64,000 bases of DNA, from contig JAIWNE010000095.1 in the NCBI GenBank assembly GCA_025331445.1, positions 62,001 through 126,000 on the forward strand, given 5' to 3'. Made by a program: the position numbers and the translations under genes. The DNA is from Blakeslea trispora (Eukaryota; Mucoromycota; Mucoromycetes; Mucorales; Choanephoraceae). Within the stretch, counting starts at the first letter, position 1; the number at the start of each line of letters is the position of its first letter. The notes under the pieces are model-generated. The model saw only the letters and a program-made list of their open reading frames with translations. It was not told the DNA's origin and did no database searches. Of the stretch, positions 47,767-59,210 are shown in pieces.

Positions 47767-49165
47767 TTATCTCGAGGGTGTTTTACTTAATTCATCTACA
47801 GCCAATTGGCCTGTTTCAACACCTAAAAAGAAAGAATTAATAAGACTAAAACAAGAATAAGAAAATAAGACTTACTTTGACTTAATGAAGCTGCACGGAC
47901 TGTCTTTGTTTGTGTAGCCTTCTTTTTCTTTTGAGGTCGGATCACAGTCACCGGAACAGGCGATTTATGCACCAGAAATGTAGAAATCGATCCCATCAGT
48001 AACCTAAAATAAAATAAGAAAATTAGTGCATTTATGTACGTCAATACACAAAGTTGTAACACACAAAAAAAAAAAAAGGATTTCTTTTACCCTTTTACAG
48101 TGCCTCGACCACGACTACCACAGACAACCATGGTCAATGGTAATTCTTCAATCTAAAAAAAATATATATAATGAACTTCTAGAGCTAATCTCAAATAGTC
48201 AATAAAAAGCACCCTACCAACTTGGACAAGACATCCTTCACTCTACCACAAATAGCATAAGTAATCAATTGAACATCAAATAACAACATTTGATTCAAGA
48301 TTTTTTTAGCTTCTTCTGTTACTGTATCAGATGCTTTTTTTAACTAGAAAGAAATGATTAAACACAACTTTCCCTCCCAAATAACAAAAAAAAAAGACTT
48401 TACCTCTTTTGATAAAGAGAGTCCGGCTTCTTTAACTGCATCCGGATTATCTTCTCGATTGACAGCAGTAGCTACATAAAGCTTATCGCCATCTCGCATC
48501 ATGGTGCCCATAGTCCATTCGATAGCATGAAAACTTTCATCACTAAAATCACATGCTACCAAATAAGCTCGAGACCGGCGAGTAGGCTTCAGATCGGCAG
48601 GCAATACACCCTCTGGACCTGCTCCATAGTGATGCTGAACAATGATACGGTCGGATTTTTTTGTTACATTCTGTTGATCGGCAAAGACCAAGAGGTGACG
48701 CCTGAGTGTGACACTTTGACTTCTGAGGGATTTGGTGGAATGCAATACAGAATGCCTTGATTCTTCACCTGCTAACATGGGGATATATCGATTGGATTCA
48801 GTGATGCGCATTAATTCATCATCCATATCTGATTCATCATCACTGTCATCTAAAGAGTTTGTTTCCTAAACAGAATGAATTCTTATTCTCTCTTTATATC
48901 ATATTGTGCTTACTGGTACATTGGGTTCTATAATGGTTTGTGGAGGTACAATCACTTCATCATTGCCATGGTGAAAGGGAGAAATGATCTTGTTGGGATC
49001 TTCTTTATGGACTATCACAGCTGGAGGCACTTGTCTATCTCTTGGATCTACTTGGTTGATATCTTTGAATTCATGCAGAAGCTCAGGGTGATCTAATAAG
49101 GGTTCTTCTGTTGTCAAGGGATGTTCTTCATTGGCAGAAGAGCCTGGTAGGATTGAATTGGACAT
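47767..49165 (-). CDS. Universal stress protein (UspA) domain protein
   Basis: Cytosolic nucleotide-binding protein of the UspA superfamily. Six exons on the minus strand (49165-48914, 48865-48404, 48343-48218, 48152-48091, 48003-47876, 47822-47767) give 361 aa. The first ~170 residues are disordered and acidic (DDSDDESDMDDELMRI), with basic-Ser sites such as KSLRSQSVTLRRH. The Usp fold starts at SRAYLVACDFSDESFHAIEW. It ends with the ATP-binding signature GSRGRGTVKGLLMGSISTFL (G-x2-G-x9-G-[ST] type) and VPVTVIRP. A short Lys-rich tail follows. Fungal Usp proteins are often stress or phosphorylation linked, but a specific role cannot be read from the sequence. The divergent neighbour is the RFWD3-like gene. 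Confidence 0.9.
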
Positions 49166-49790
49166 TGTTTGATAAGAATTACCCGAGTTGGAAAAAATGA
49201 AAAGAAATGAAAAAAAAAAAAGAAATAGGAAAATCACTCTTTAATTTGTGTGCGGTAGTTTAAATAGCACGCATAGTTTCTTTTTTTTTTATAGAAAAAA
49301 AAAAGAGTCAAGGTGTATTTTATGTCTAAATCGATAAAGACTAGGTTTTCTAAGCCTATCTTTTTCACTTTATTTCTGAAGGATAAAACACCATTTTAGA
49401 TTGAGCTTTTTTTTCAATTTCTTTTTTCTGTAAAAATGCAACGCTTTATCTCTTTGATCTTTAGTGTAAAGTAACACAATTGCCATGATAAGAGATAAAC
49501 AAGATCCCCCCCTTTTCTCTCAGATTAGCAGTTACTTCTTTTTATGGAACAATATTAACAATAGCCTGTAAAAGAAGAAGACATGCTCTTTTTTTTTTCT
49601 AAACATTGGATAGTCAGAATGTATTTACCGCAAAAGAGTGAATAAAGTCTTTGTTCTGTTTCTTTCTCTCTTTTTTGACAAATCATAGTATTGTCTTTTT
49701 TTAAAAAAAAATAACTCATCGATAGAAAATCATTTTCTTGACCATACACACACTCTTTTTTTTTTAGTGCACTGAATCTCAATAACCACG
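49166..49790. promoter_or_regulatory. Divergent spacer Usp / RFWD3-like
   Basis: 625-bp AT-rich spacer between two start codons transcribed away from each other, filled with poly-A and poly-T runs. No specific binding site is recognised. Confidence 0.4.
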
Positions 49791-51558
49791 ATGGATCTGC
49801 CTGCTTCTGCAGATCAAGGTGAAGATGAACATGACTTTCAAGCTCCCATCAGACTGTATGCAAACAGTTCGCATAAAAGAGATCATTCTCAGGTTGAATC
49901 AGAAGATGATCTAGATGACGCGATAGAAGAAGTCAGTACCTGTACCATCTGTCAAACAGCCTGGACTAATGCGGGACTTCATCGACCCTTCAATCTCAAG
50001 TGTGGACATGTGTTTGGTAAGAGGTGAATCTCGGTTCCTTTTTTATTTATTTATTCTTGAATGATACTTTCTTTATTTAATATCTTATTTTTGCGTAGTT
50101 GTATCGATTCCCATATTCGAAGTACAATAGCTCAATTCGGATCTGCTTTTTGTCCCTTATGCAAGTAAAGTGCCCCCCCCCTTTTTTTTTATAGAAAACT
50201 TATTTTTTTATCCTTAAAAAAAAAAGAAAACAAGTCGTTAAATCAGAGCCTAGAAGGATTTGGCCAACCAAATTGATTCCCGAAAGAGAAGAAGATCTAA
50301 AGTTGCTTCAAGCAGATATAGAACAGGCCAAGAATACACTAATTGACCTTGCCACGAAGAACAAACAAGTCAAGTATGAAATTGATGACTGTAAAAGACA
50401 GCTTCAGTCACTTGTACCCGAACAAGAACTACGACGTATGAACAACACAAGTATGCCCAAACCTATGACAGTGGCTTCTGTTGAGCAAAAGCTTGTTTAC
50501 CAGTACAAGATCAAGATAGCCCATGAGGTTTGAAAGGGACCCCACAAAGAGTTGAGATAACCACTCATCTCATTTCTTGTAGATGTATCAAGCAATGGAT
50601 CTAAATTCACAATTGGATATGGCTGTCTTGGCTACCTACAAGACAAAGAGCCATACATTTGGACTAAGAAAAGTCAACTTATTTGATCCTTCCTTGACTG
50701 AATTCGTTCCGGTGAATCATCAAGATAGAATAAGGCACATTCAGCATTCAGAGCAGTCTATGATCCTATCGACAGGTGATGACAAGACCCTGAAATTAAC
50801 ATCCATGACCAAGAATACGGTTGTTCAGTCCTATACCATAGGATCTCCTTGCTTTTCATGTGCGTTTGATAAAAGAACAACCACTGCACTTTATTGCGGT
50901 ACAGCAAATGGTGAGCTAATGGTATTTGATGTACGTAATACCAAGGACAGCCTATGTCAACTCAAGAAGCCTGTTGGTTTGACATCCCCCATCACTTCAA
51001 TTCATACAGTAGATGATGCCATTGTTTGTTCAGATAATGACAGTGTCTATAGTTGGATACCTGATACCAGTGGACAGTATGTATATCATCCTCTTCCTTA
51101 TACATCTCAACAGGGTTCATCGGAAGAAGACAAATTACCGAAAAAGTTGCTTTCCACTAGTTTCTTTGATCGCACTATGTGTACGGCTGCCTTGGACAGC
51201 CAAAGTCATTCTCGGCTGTATCTTTGTCAGCTTCTCGAGAATGAGTTGGATGGGCATATCAATGCAATCGACTGGACCTGTGAGTTACCAATCGATCCGT
51301 TTCTCTGTTCACATTTCAAACAACAGGATACTATGTATATTTGTTATACAAAAGGAAACTGGGTAAGTGCGAGCCTATAGAAAAGAGAACAAAGCAATTC
51401 ATGCATTGAATCAGGCTTATGTGAGGACCAGAGAAAGAGACATTCAAGAAATAGAATTCCCAAGTCCTGTTCTCGATGTTCAGCATACACGTATTCAAAA
51501 GGACACATTGACAACTGTCTTGTTAGACCAAGAACTACAAGTATACAAGTTTTCTTGA
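49791..51558 (+). CDS. RFWD3-like RING-WD40 E3 ubiquitin ligase
   Basis: Likely homologue of animal RFWD3 (FANCW), which ubiquitinates RPA and RAD51 during DNA crosslink and replication-stress repair. Five exons (49791-50023, 50099-50164, 50227-50527, 50583-51362, 51415-51558) give 507 aa. The RING finger (~residues 50-100) reads CTICQTAWTNAGLHRPFNLK then CGHVFG and CPLC; the TNAG insert and CGH-FG are also in human RFWD3. A coiled coil follows (~115-165). The WD40-like propeller has DDKTLKLTSMTKNTVVQSYT, closely like the RFWD3 segment LDNTIKLTSLETNTVVQTYN, and GTANGELMVFDVRNT. The last intron (51363-51414, 52 nt) was preferred over a frameshift. It is shorter than human RFWD3 (774 aa), mainly for lack of the long N-terminus. 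Confidence 0.82.
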
Positions 51559-52851
51559 ATGTTGTGATATTCAAGTGGGATCCAACATCGGTTCCTACCA
51601 ACATCTGTTTGATGTGTTCTTATACACACACATCCACTCAAGAAAAGAAGGAACAAGCTGAGAAATGGAGGGGAAAAGAAGATAGAAGGTTATTAAGTTT
51701 AAAAAAAAATGTAGAGAAACATCTAAATCTAATAAAAGAGACCCAAATACTTTGATCTATTATCAAGGAAACATCTATCTTCTAGTATAAGAAACTCACA
51801 AGACCATGTGTTTATTATCTATATTCATTGATTGATTTGCAAGCAAAGTAGCTTTTATTGTCAAACCATATATAAACATTGCTTTACGTTGTAATCCTTT
51901 GAACAATCAATGTTTGATAAGAGGAATACAAAGTGATGTCTTGCCTACCTATTCAATATAGAAGAAGGAATACACTAAAGCGGACGATGAGGTAATGAAC
52001 TCGACTGCATAAATGCTAAACAAAAGAAAACGGCGTTCAACAATTTATCTAAATTAAAGAAATAACATATTAATCTCATTTCTTGATGTCATAGTACAAC
52101 CACTTGAGCCCCACATAGAGGGGTCAAAGAATAGAAAAGCTTTAGGTATCAAAAGTATTGTGAATATCGAAGAAAAAAAATCCAAGAGACACCATTGGCC
52201 AACAGGGCAGTTTCTTGACTTAGTCATCGAAACAACGATCTAATAGCCAATTAGATCATTCCATATTAACACTTTTTTTTTTAAAGGAGAAAGTGTCATT
52301 CATCCATTTAACAAGAGACTCAATAAGGCTTGACTCAAATTCCTTATCATTTCTGGAAACATATGTAGCCTTGAAAGCAATCTCTTATTCTTCTCTTCTT
52401 TGCAAATAGAGCAAATCTCCAAAGTAAAGGAGGGATCGTCTAATTTATCCATGTATGCCATCAAGCGGACAAACTCCTGACCGAAGGGCGACAAGTTGCT
52501 CTACCTTAATTTCAGGCGGATAATTAGTAAGCCATTTTCTATTGCTCAAACATCAGCGGGGAATGAACTGATGTACTTTTGGAGAGTCAGAAAGAGAGAG
52601 AGAGAAAACGCTGTATTTGGTCCATAGAATAGAACTTTGTAAAGTAGATAATAGAATGATTGATGCTTGTTTAGTATTCTGTAAGGTTCTATTTATGATT
52701 TTCTTCGTGAGAGTAATGTAACTCAAAACAAGTCAAATTAGTCCAATGACGGTAGAATTATGCAAAATAAAAATAATAAAAAAAAAAAAGAATATAAATA
52801 TACTCTGCTTTTATACTTTCTTTTTCCCAAGTAAACTTACAATAACTCACC
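51559..52851. other. Intergenic region with a small relic frame
   Basis: AT-rich DNA downstream of the RFWD3-like gene. A minus-strand frame at 52300-52494 (64 aa; CSICKEEKNKRLLSRLHMFP context) has natural-looking composition with a CxxC pair but no upstream continuation that I can follow. It may be a piece of a mobile element. Otherwise nothing is supported. Confidence 0.35.
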
Positions 52852-54347
52852 ATGTCTTCCTTCAAGCCTACAATTCCTTCAAAACCTGAAGCCTTCACTT
52901 TTGTTGCACCTGGTATTAGCCCAGAAGCAGCTAAATTATCTGAACAACTGTTGTTAAAGAGTGATGAATTTCACATCTTCTTTAACGAAAAAGGATTTCA
53001 CAAGTAAGTACCCATATACTGCTAGTAGAAAGAAATGACTCATGTTGGGATTTATGTAGTCATCTTGATCACCATGTCTTGGCAGCTTATTCTTTCGGTG
53101 CATCCAAAGAAAGACTTCAACAAATTTTTGATATTCATGCGAAAGACCAACGCCCTGCCCCTCCCTCTATTGGCGAGATCACCCGAGAAAACTACAAACA
53201 ACATCTCGGCAAAAAAGAAGCTTACACTAGTTTCCTCCAATTTTTCAAAACCGAAATTGATCGCTATGGTATGATTGAGACGATCCGTCGCTTTGTTTGG
53301 AGCAATGATTTCTTGGCTCGCACAGTAGCCGGTGTCTATCATCCCTTGATTCACATAGGTTATGGTCTTGAGTTCAATTTGCCTGGTGTGGCTGCTGAAG
53401 GATTAGCTATGGCCGCCTTAACCGAAAACCAATTCTTGCCTCTGATTCCTTTGCAACCAGAACTCAACAAGTCAAGCCTGATTCCTAGTCAAGCTCAAAC
53501 ATTGGCCGAGAATGCTACTTCCTCCGCTCGTGGTTATGCTGCTATGGCATTGGACCAAATCACAAATCAACTTGCTACACGTCTTGGCATTACTGATAAG
53601 ACAACCTCACACCATCAAGAGAATGCAAGTCGCTCAGTGCCTGCCACTGGTGGTACACCTGATTACCTGAAGGATCATTCTTTGTTTGCCATCTTCAATC
53701 TTGTCCGAGAAGATCCTGCATTTCAAGGATTGTTCAAATCAACCGATGAATTCAGATATAAGTTTATTCTCAAGAATGAGAAGGCAGTAGAGAGAATCCG
53801 ACACTATGTTGCACAATGGGGTTTAACAGAAAGTAGCTCAGTGATTCAAAAGAAGATGAAAGAACTTTATAGCTTGGCGGCCATACTGACTGGCTCTACT
53901 GCTCTTCATCCTGATCATCCCGATAAGAAGCGTCCAAGTTTCTTCTTGGTGCATGCCTTGACATCAGTAGAATTCCTCCATCAGTTTGTTTCAAGAGTGG
54001 CTCCTTCTGAAGCAGTATCTCTTATTCAAGCACATCTTGCCATCACTATTGTTTATTTCCTTACTGAAGGCTCACCCAAGTTCAATCTGGAAGGCCTTCT
54101 TAACTACAAGACATCTATTCCCAACAGCAAGTCCGAAAACCCTTGGCTCCCTGTGATGGATGCTTCCATAGATCAGGAAGAGTCTCATGTTATTAAGGCA
54201 GTAAGATCGTGTGTTGTAGGTCAAGTTATTTATGGTCCCCATGATGATTCTCGTCTTGATAATATCTGGCTTAGAACAGCCGAGTTAGTAGTCGATTGTC
54301 GTGGCAATTGGGACTTTGATGGTGTTGGTTTTGAAGACACTTGGTAA
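52852..54347 (+). CDS. Questin oxidase-like protein (DUF4243 family)
   Basis: Member of the questin oxidase-like family (Pfam family containing GedK), some of which catalyse Baeyer-Villiger-type ring cleavage of anthraquinones. Many members are of unknown substrate. Two exons (52852-53003 and 53060-54347) give 479 aa. Characteristic parts are NEKGFHNHLDHHVLAAYSFG at residues ~45-65, then ASKERLQQIFD, HPLIHIGYGLEFNLPGVAAE and, near the C-terminus, the DDSRLDNIWLRTAELV block. The short first exon ends exactly at FHN|HLDHH, which supports the splice. No polyketide synthase or other secondary-metabolism genes are nearby, so a housekeeping or detoxification role is as likely as a biosynthetic one. 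It converges with the mitochondrial kinase gene. Confidence 0.87.
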
Positions 54348-54468
54348 AAAAAAAACAGGATTGCATATGTATATCTTCAAAGCACAATGAGTGTATAGTC
54401 GCATAATAATAATAGTAATAATGACAATAATAAAACTTTTTTTTCTTTATTTCCATCTACTATCTTTT

Positions 54469-56126
54469 TCAAGATTGTATCATATGGCTCTCACTCCAGC
54501 CATTGCCACTAAATGAACCTGAAGTTAAGCTGGTATCTAATAATTGTTGATCGGGTGGTAAGAAACTAAGCATAGGTCCAGGCGACTTCAACCTTAGCTC
54601 CTTTTTCGTTTTATCTTTGGATGAAGCTGTCACTTTCTTCTTTTTATGCAGACCTGTGATAGATGATCCAGACTTGATGCTGTTATGATAGACAGGGTGT
54701 GACATTCGCTCAGTACCCAAGTTTTCTGTGTTGGTACCCAATCGAGGAATGCGTACATAAGCGTCTGTACCGTATCCATCCATCGTAATCACCTGTAGTT
54801 CGCCACCCCAGTATTCCGCATAAATGCGACTCATGGTTAATCCAATACCTAGATGGCGATGGCCCATCTCGGATGCTTGACTTGCTCGTCCATCAATCGA
54901 GGTTGGTACCTTGTTCACTTTTTTAAAGTCATCAAAGTCGCCTGTCTGCGAACGTGATTGATAAGACCACAGGCGCTCATATCGATCTTTGCTCATGCCT
55001 CCTCCTTGATCTGATACTCTGAAATAAACATCCGAGTCGTTTGCACTGACAGTTACTTGGATGGGTGGATAGTTTTCTTTGGGGTGATTGCGCATCGTAA
55101 ACCGGACTGCATTATCTAACAATTCGTATAAAATATGCTCTAGTTGTTCAGGAACCTATATTGACATACAGTTAATAAAATGTTGATCTTTTTCTTTTTT
55201 TTTTTTTTTTCTTAAAAAAGGGATTTTTTTAACCTTACATAAGCAAAGAGAATTTCGTTTTTTGAATGATCTGCTTCAGATCCTGTGTGTTGAATATCTA
55301 CTTGAATAGGTGGCACTTTGCTTGTATTGGATTGATTCTGGTAGCGATGAACATGTTGATATACCAATTCTTTAGACCGTTGTACTATTTGACTAGCTGA
55401 GCAGTGAACATAGATGATCCCCACATAGCCATCTCCGAACCCAGTATGTCGATCCCAATCATGCTCGCAAGCTTCTGTCAAGGCCATATGTTGCTCTGCT
55501 AGAATTCTTCGTGAAATCCTTGATCTCAGCATGCGGTTGAGAAACAGGTCTAAATCTTTCTGTTCTGGTGGATAATAAGGTGCACTTTCACTCAAGCCCT
55601 GTGCTAGTCGTGGCAATACCAACAATCCATCCTCCAATAGATTTCTCAATAGATCGCAAAACTTTTGGTTATCTTCTAGTGTTTGTACAGGAGGAAATGT
55701 ACGCAAAGATTCAAATGCGCCCCAATACAGCTTGTATACATACTCGATATGAGGGTTGGTACCCACAAAAAAGGGTAGCTGTTGGAAAGCACGAATACGA
55801 TGTGCTAGACGAACCAAAAGTTCATTACGTACCCAATTAGCGGATTTGACAAGGCGATTCATATTCATTTGTCGACCGAAAAAGATAAATTGACGTAGTG
55901 TACTTGGGTTCACTGGCTGTTCAACAAATTCGTCCAACACCTTGTTTTGATAAAAATGATAGGGTGAATTAGACTGAATGTTATCTATCCGAGCAGCTCG
56001 AGGTTCTTCTGTCGCCTTGAATGAAGATGATGTTTCATGGAATTGTCGATATGAGTTCAAGCCAAAAGCGCGTGTGTTGAGTCTATAAATTTGGTGTGGA
56101 AAACGTCTAATAGCTCTTGATAGCAT
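54469..56126 (-). CDS. Mitochondrial PDH/BCKDH-type protein kinase
   Basis: Histidine-kinase-like serine kinase regulating pyruvate or branched-chain ketoacid dehydrogenase. Two exons on the minus strand (56126-55239 and 55155-54469) give 524 aa. The N-terminus MLSRAIRRFPHQIYRLNTRA is a good matrix-targeting signal. The four-helix domain includes TLRQFIFFGRQMN and RRILAEQHMALTEA (the conserved His region). The GHKL ATPase domain has an N-box ELLDNAVRFTMRNHP, G1 VSDQGGGMSKDR and G2 GHRHLGIGLTMSRIYAEYWG. The N-box has Asp where PDKs usually have Lys (ELxKNA), and ~95 residues of Ser/Lys-rich tail extend past the domain. I cannot tell PDK from BCKDK with confidence. Confidence 0.9.
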
Positions 56127-57041
56127 TTTGTGAAATAAGAGTTTAAGGAAAAAAAAAGACCTTTTGGTTCTATATGAGTTATAAGAAGAAAGAAAAACAG
56201 CATTTCTTTTTTTCTTACTAACTTTTTTTTTCTTCTACCGAACTTGACTTTGAGTCATCACTTAATTGAGAAATTTCATTTGAAGATGATATGCATAGTG
56301 TCACAAGCCAAAAAAAGAGAGGGCAAAAATGAGGTTTTTCTTTATTGGGCAATTTGCAGTTTAAAAGTTAACCAATCATAGTAACGAGTTGCATATAAAA
56401 AAGACTCCTTTTTTCTTTATCAGCTTTTATGATTGTTTCTAGGTTGATTTACAAGAGTATTAGAATGCAGACAAGATAAAACATAACAATATGTGGCGTG
56501 AAACATAAGTTTATTTCTCAAATCATTTTTTATGAACTGATTACACTATCGATTTAAAGTCCCGTCGACGATTTGATAAACGTCATATACTTTATTTGGG
56601 AACCACTATACAAAAAGTAAATAGTTTATAAATTAATCAGAATTCTCGAAAAGATTAGGGCCAACGATAGCAGTGAATTGTATGATAGATTAATTTAAAA
56701 CTAGTTACATTAAGGAATATAACGTACAAGAGAGAGAGAGAAAGAAGATAGGTAAAAAAAACATTAAATATTATATTCTATCAAAAAAAAACTTTCCAGG
56801 TAGTTCATGCCTTCTACCTTTTCATTTTTCTTCTGCTTGATGCAATCTTCGTGGTGATCTTACCCGTTATTTTGTAGGCATACTGCTTTGTATTGGGTCC
56901 TCGCCAGGATGTTGGAAGCTTGTAATGACAGCCTGCTCTGTATTGAACACACTGACTCCAAATTAAATTTCTCTGGTACTTGAATTTAGCCATTATTTTC
57001 ATGATGATCCAAGCAATAAACTCTTCTACTTCTCAAAACAA
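56127..57041. other. Intergenic region
   Basis: AT-rich DNA upstream of the kinase gene and of the Tc1 relic. A GA repeat lies near 56731-56746. A minus-strand frame at 56814-57002 has plausible composition but no identifiable family. No gene is supported. Confidence 0.4.
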
Positions 57042-57740
57042 ATGCCACAAGAAACAATCCCAAGCGTGGTGACTACGCTGAGATTGATGAAGAGGTCTGC
57101 TAGGGGTGCTTGTTGGCTTCACTTGGAAGGATGTAACAATACCGACCTTGGAAAGAAATTTGGCTTGGCAAGCTCAACTGTGAGAGACATAGTCAGGACC
57201 ATCAAGGAAACTGACTCCCCTGTCCCTCGCAAGTCATCTGGTCTGGTGAATAAAGGTTCTCCGTCAAGATAGTTGATAATGGTATCAGAGTTCTTCGTCA
57301 TGTAAGTGAGAAATACAAGGAAGAGCTCACGGTGCCCACTACCAAGTTTGGTAAAGGAGGAGTGATGGTTTAGGGTTGCTTCTGGAAAGGCGGTGTTGGT
57401 CCTCTTGTTGTTGCTGGCGGTACAATGAATCAGGCCAGGTATATCAAAGTCCTATCAGAAAAGCGCCAGTCTTGGCTCATGGAACTACAGTCCCAGCATG
57501 ACGGACGCTTCATCTTTCGAGAAGATGAAGCTATGTGTCATACTGAGGGCTCTATCATGCAATTGGAAGAACCATCATATGATGAAGGGATTTGATTTCT
57601 GGCCTGCTCAAAGTCCGGATTTAAATCCCATTGAGTACTTGTGGTGAGCTCTCGAGAAGAGGATCGAGAGTGGTAGATCCAACATCAAAAACACTCAAGA
57701 ACTGAGGGGTGAGCTGTTGAGTCAGAAGAATCTAATCTGA
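57042..57740 (+). pseudogene. Degenerate Tc1/mariner transposase
   Basis: Plus-strand remains of a Tc1-type DDE transposase. The N-terminal HTH is intact to 57272 (HLEGCNNTDLGKKFGLASST, then VRDIVRTIKETDSPVPRKSS). After a gap and frame changes come VMV*GCFWKGG (57364-57394, a stop where Trp is expected in the GVMVWGCF motif), FIFREDEAMCHTEG (~57510-57550) and the C-terminal signature FWPAQSPDLNPIEYLW followed by TGA (57597-57648), then ALEKRIESGR. The first catalytic Asp region is missing. The stops and frameshifts show it is dead. It belongs to a different Tc1 lineage from the relic at 25538. Confidence 0.82.
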
Positions 57741-58337
57741 TAGACCGTTTGATTGACAGCATGCATAATAGATGCAAAAGGCGGTCCTACTAGATATTAA
57801 ACTTTTTTTTTTTGCTTTTATAACAACAAGATAGACCCTCTAACATATCATTGAAGACGTTTTGATAGCATTTGAGTTTTTTCAAAAACCACTTTGTCAT
57901 AATGTCTTTAATACTGAGTTTTAAAAGTACAAGAAATGATGGGGTCAGTGTAAAAACTGCTGCACGGCTGTAAAGCATTAGCAGGTATGATCAAAACCTA
58001 GATTACATCAGGCAGCCAAAAAAAAAGAAAGATATAGTAGTTTGCTGTACCAAAATTCTTTATTCTAACATACTTTTTTTTTCTTCCTTAACTGCTATTA
58101 AGTATTATCTTGAAGTGTAATTTTTGGTGCATAATGCAAGAGGCCTACACATGAAGGGTCAAGTAGAGCTGATTCATAAAGAACACTGAATTTACTGAAA
58201 GATTAGCATTTATAAAAGAAAAAACACTTCAAAGAAAATTGTCAAATGTCACTTCATAGCTGCAGAATGAAATTCATATAAAAGTTTATTTGCACCTTAG
58301 TAAATATTCATATGGCATGAACATTATTACCATCTAT
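57741..58337. other. Intergenic region
   Basis: AT-rich spacer between the Tc1 relic and the CMD-like gene. Overlapping small frames on the minus strand are not protein-like. Nothing is supported. Confidence 0.4.
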
Positions 58338-59210
58338 TTATAATCTGGCTATGGGACATTTATAGTAATTGGCCAAAGCGGTGACAATAGATTGGATACG
58401 CTTAATATCATCATGTGTAGCTCCATTATGAATAGCACCATGCACATGACCGACTAGCTGCAATGGAACATTTTGAACCATGAGTGCTGCTATCAGGACT
58501 AAGCTAGTTTCCTTTGCACTTAAAATTGCCGTCTCGCTTAATACATGACCATAAAGCTGATGAAGTGCCGTTTGTGCCAAGTCAGGGTATCCATTATGCA
58601 TGTTGTCTATCACTTTGTCTGTGTGGCGATCGTAAATCTTAGAAAATAACGCTCTACCTCTCTCCCTCTCATTCTGAATGTCAGTCCAAGATGAATCCTT
58701 TCTAAATGATCTTCAGTATAAGATAAACAAGAGCAACTTGATTACTTGACTCACCTTATAGGATCTTTAGGCAACAGCTCCTTGACTTCTTCTGGAGTTA
58801 CACGAGCTAATTCTTGTAAGGTATTGATAGCCTATTTGCTTATATTATTTATCTGTCTGTCATTCAAGTAGCTCTTTTTTTTTTCTACCTTTGGAAAGCC
58901 AATAATAACAAAACTCTTTAATATAGCTTCTCTCAGTCTCAATGTAGCGTTTGAAAGCAATTGAGTCTTTTGTTCAGACGAATTAGTTGTTTGCGCGATA
59001 CGAGTTGAAATAATGGAATAAACATGTTGAATATCTTTTGGTTGGTTGACAGAGTTGATAACGACTGCCTAAAAGAGCGCAATTTTTTTTTTAGTATGAA
59101 CTAGAAAGCCAAGAAACATGGCAAAAGATGTTTACTGCAGCAAGATAGTCAACACTATGATTAAAATCTGTATCAAATTGAAGGCTTTCAAGAAGAGCTG
59201 GCAAAGACAT
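58338..59210 (-). CDS. AhpD/carboxymuconolactone decarboxylase-like protein
   Basis: All-helical protein of the AhpD/CMD-like superfamily. Four exons on the minus strand (59210-59136, 59068-58889, 58831-58755, 58701-58338) give 231 aa. Helical parts include TLRLREAILKSFVIIGFPKA, AINTLQELARVTPEEVKELL, LFSKIYDRHTDKVIDNMHNG and the C-terminal GHVHGAIHNGATHDDIKRI. The classical peroxidase CxxC is absent; the equivalent segment near QNVPLQLVGHVHGAIHNGA keeps the histidines but has no cysteines, so AhpD-type redox activity is unlikely. Similar fungal proteins are usually annotated only by the fold. The exact reaction is unknown. Confidence 0.75.

Noticed and set aside
51363..51387. Frameshift or 25-nt intron near the end of the RFWD3-like gene
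   Set aside because: A normal 52-nt intron (51363-51414, GTAAGT...TCAG) restores the frame, so no error or ultra-short intron is needed.
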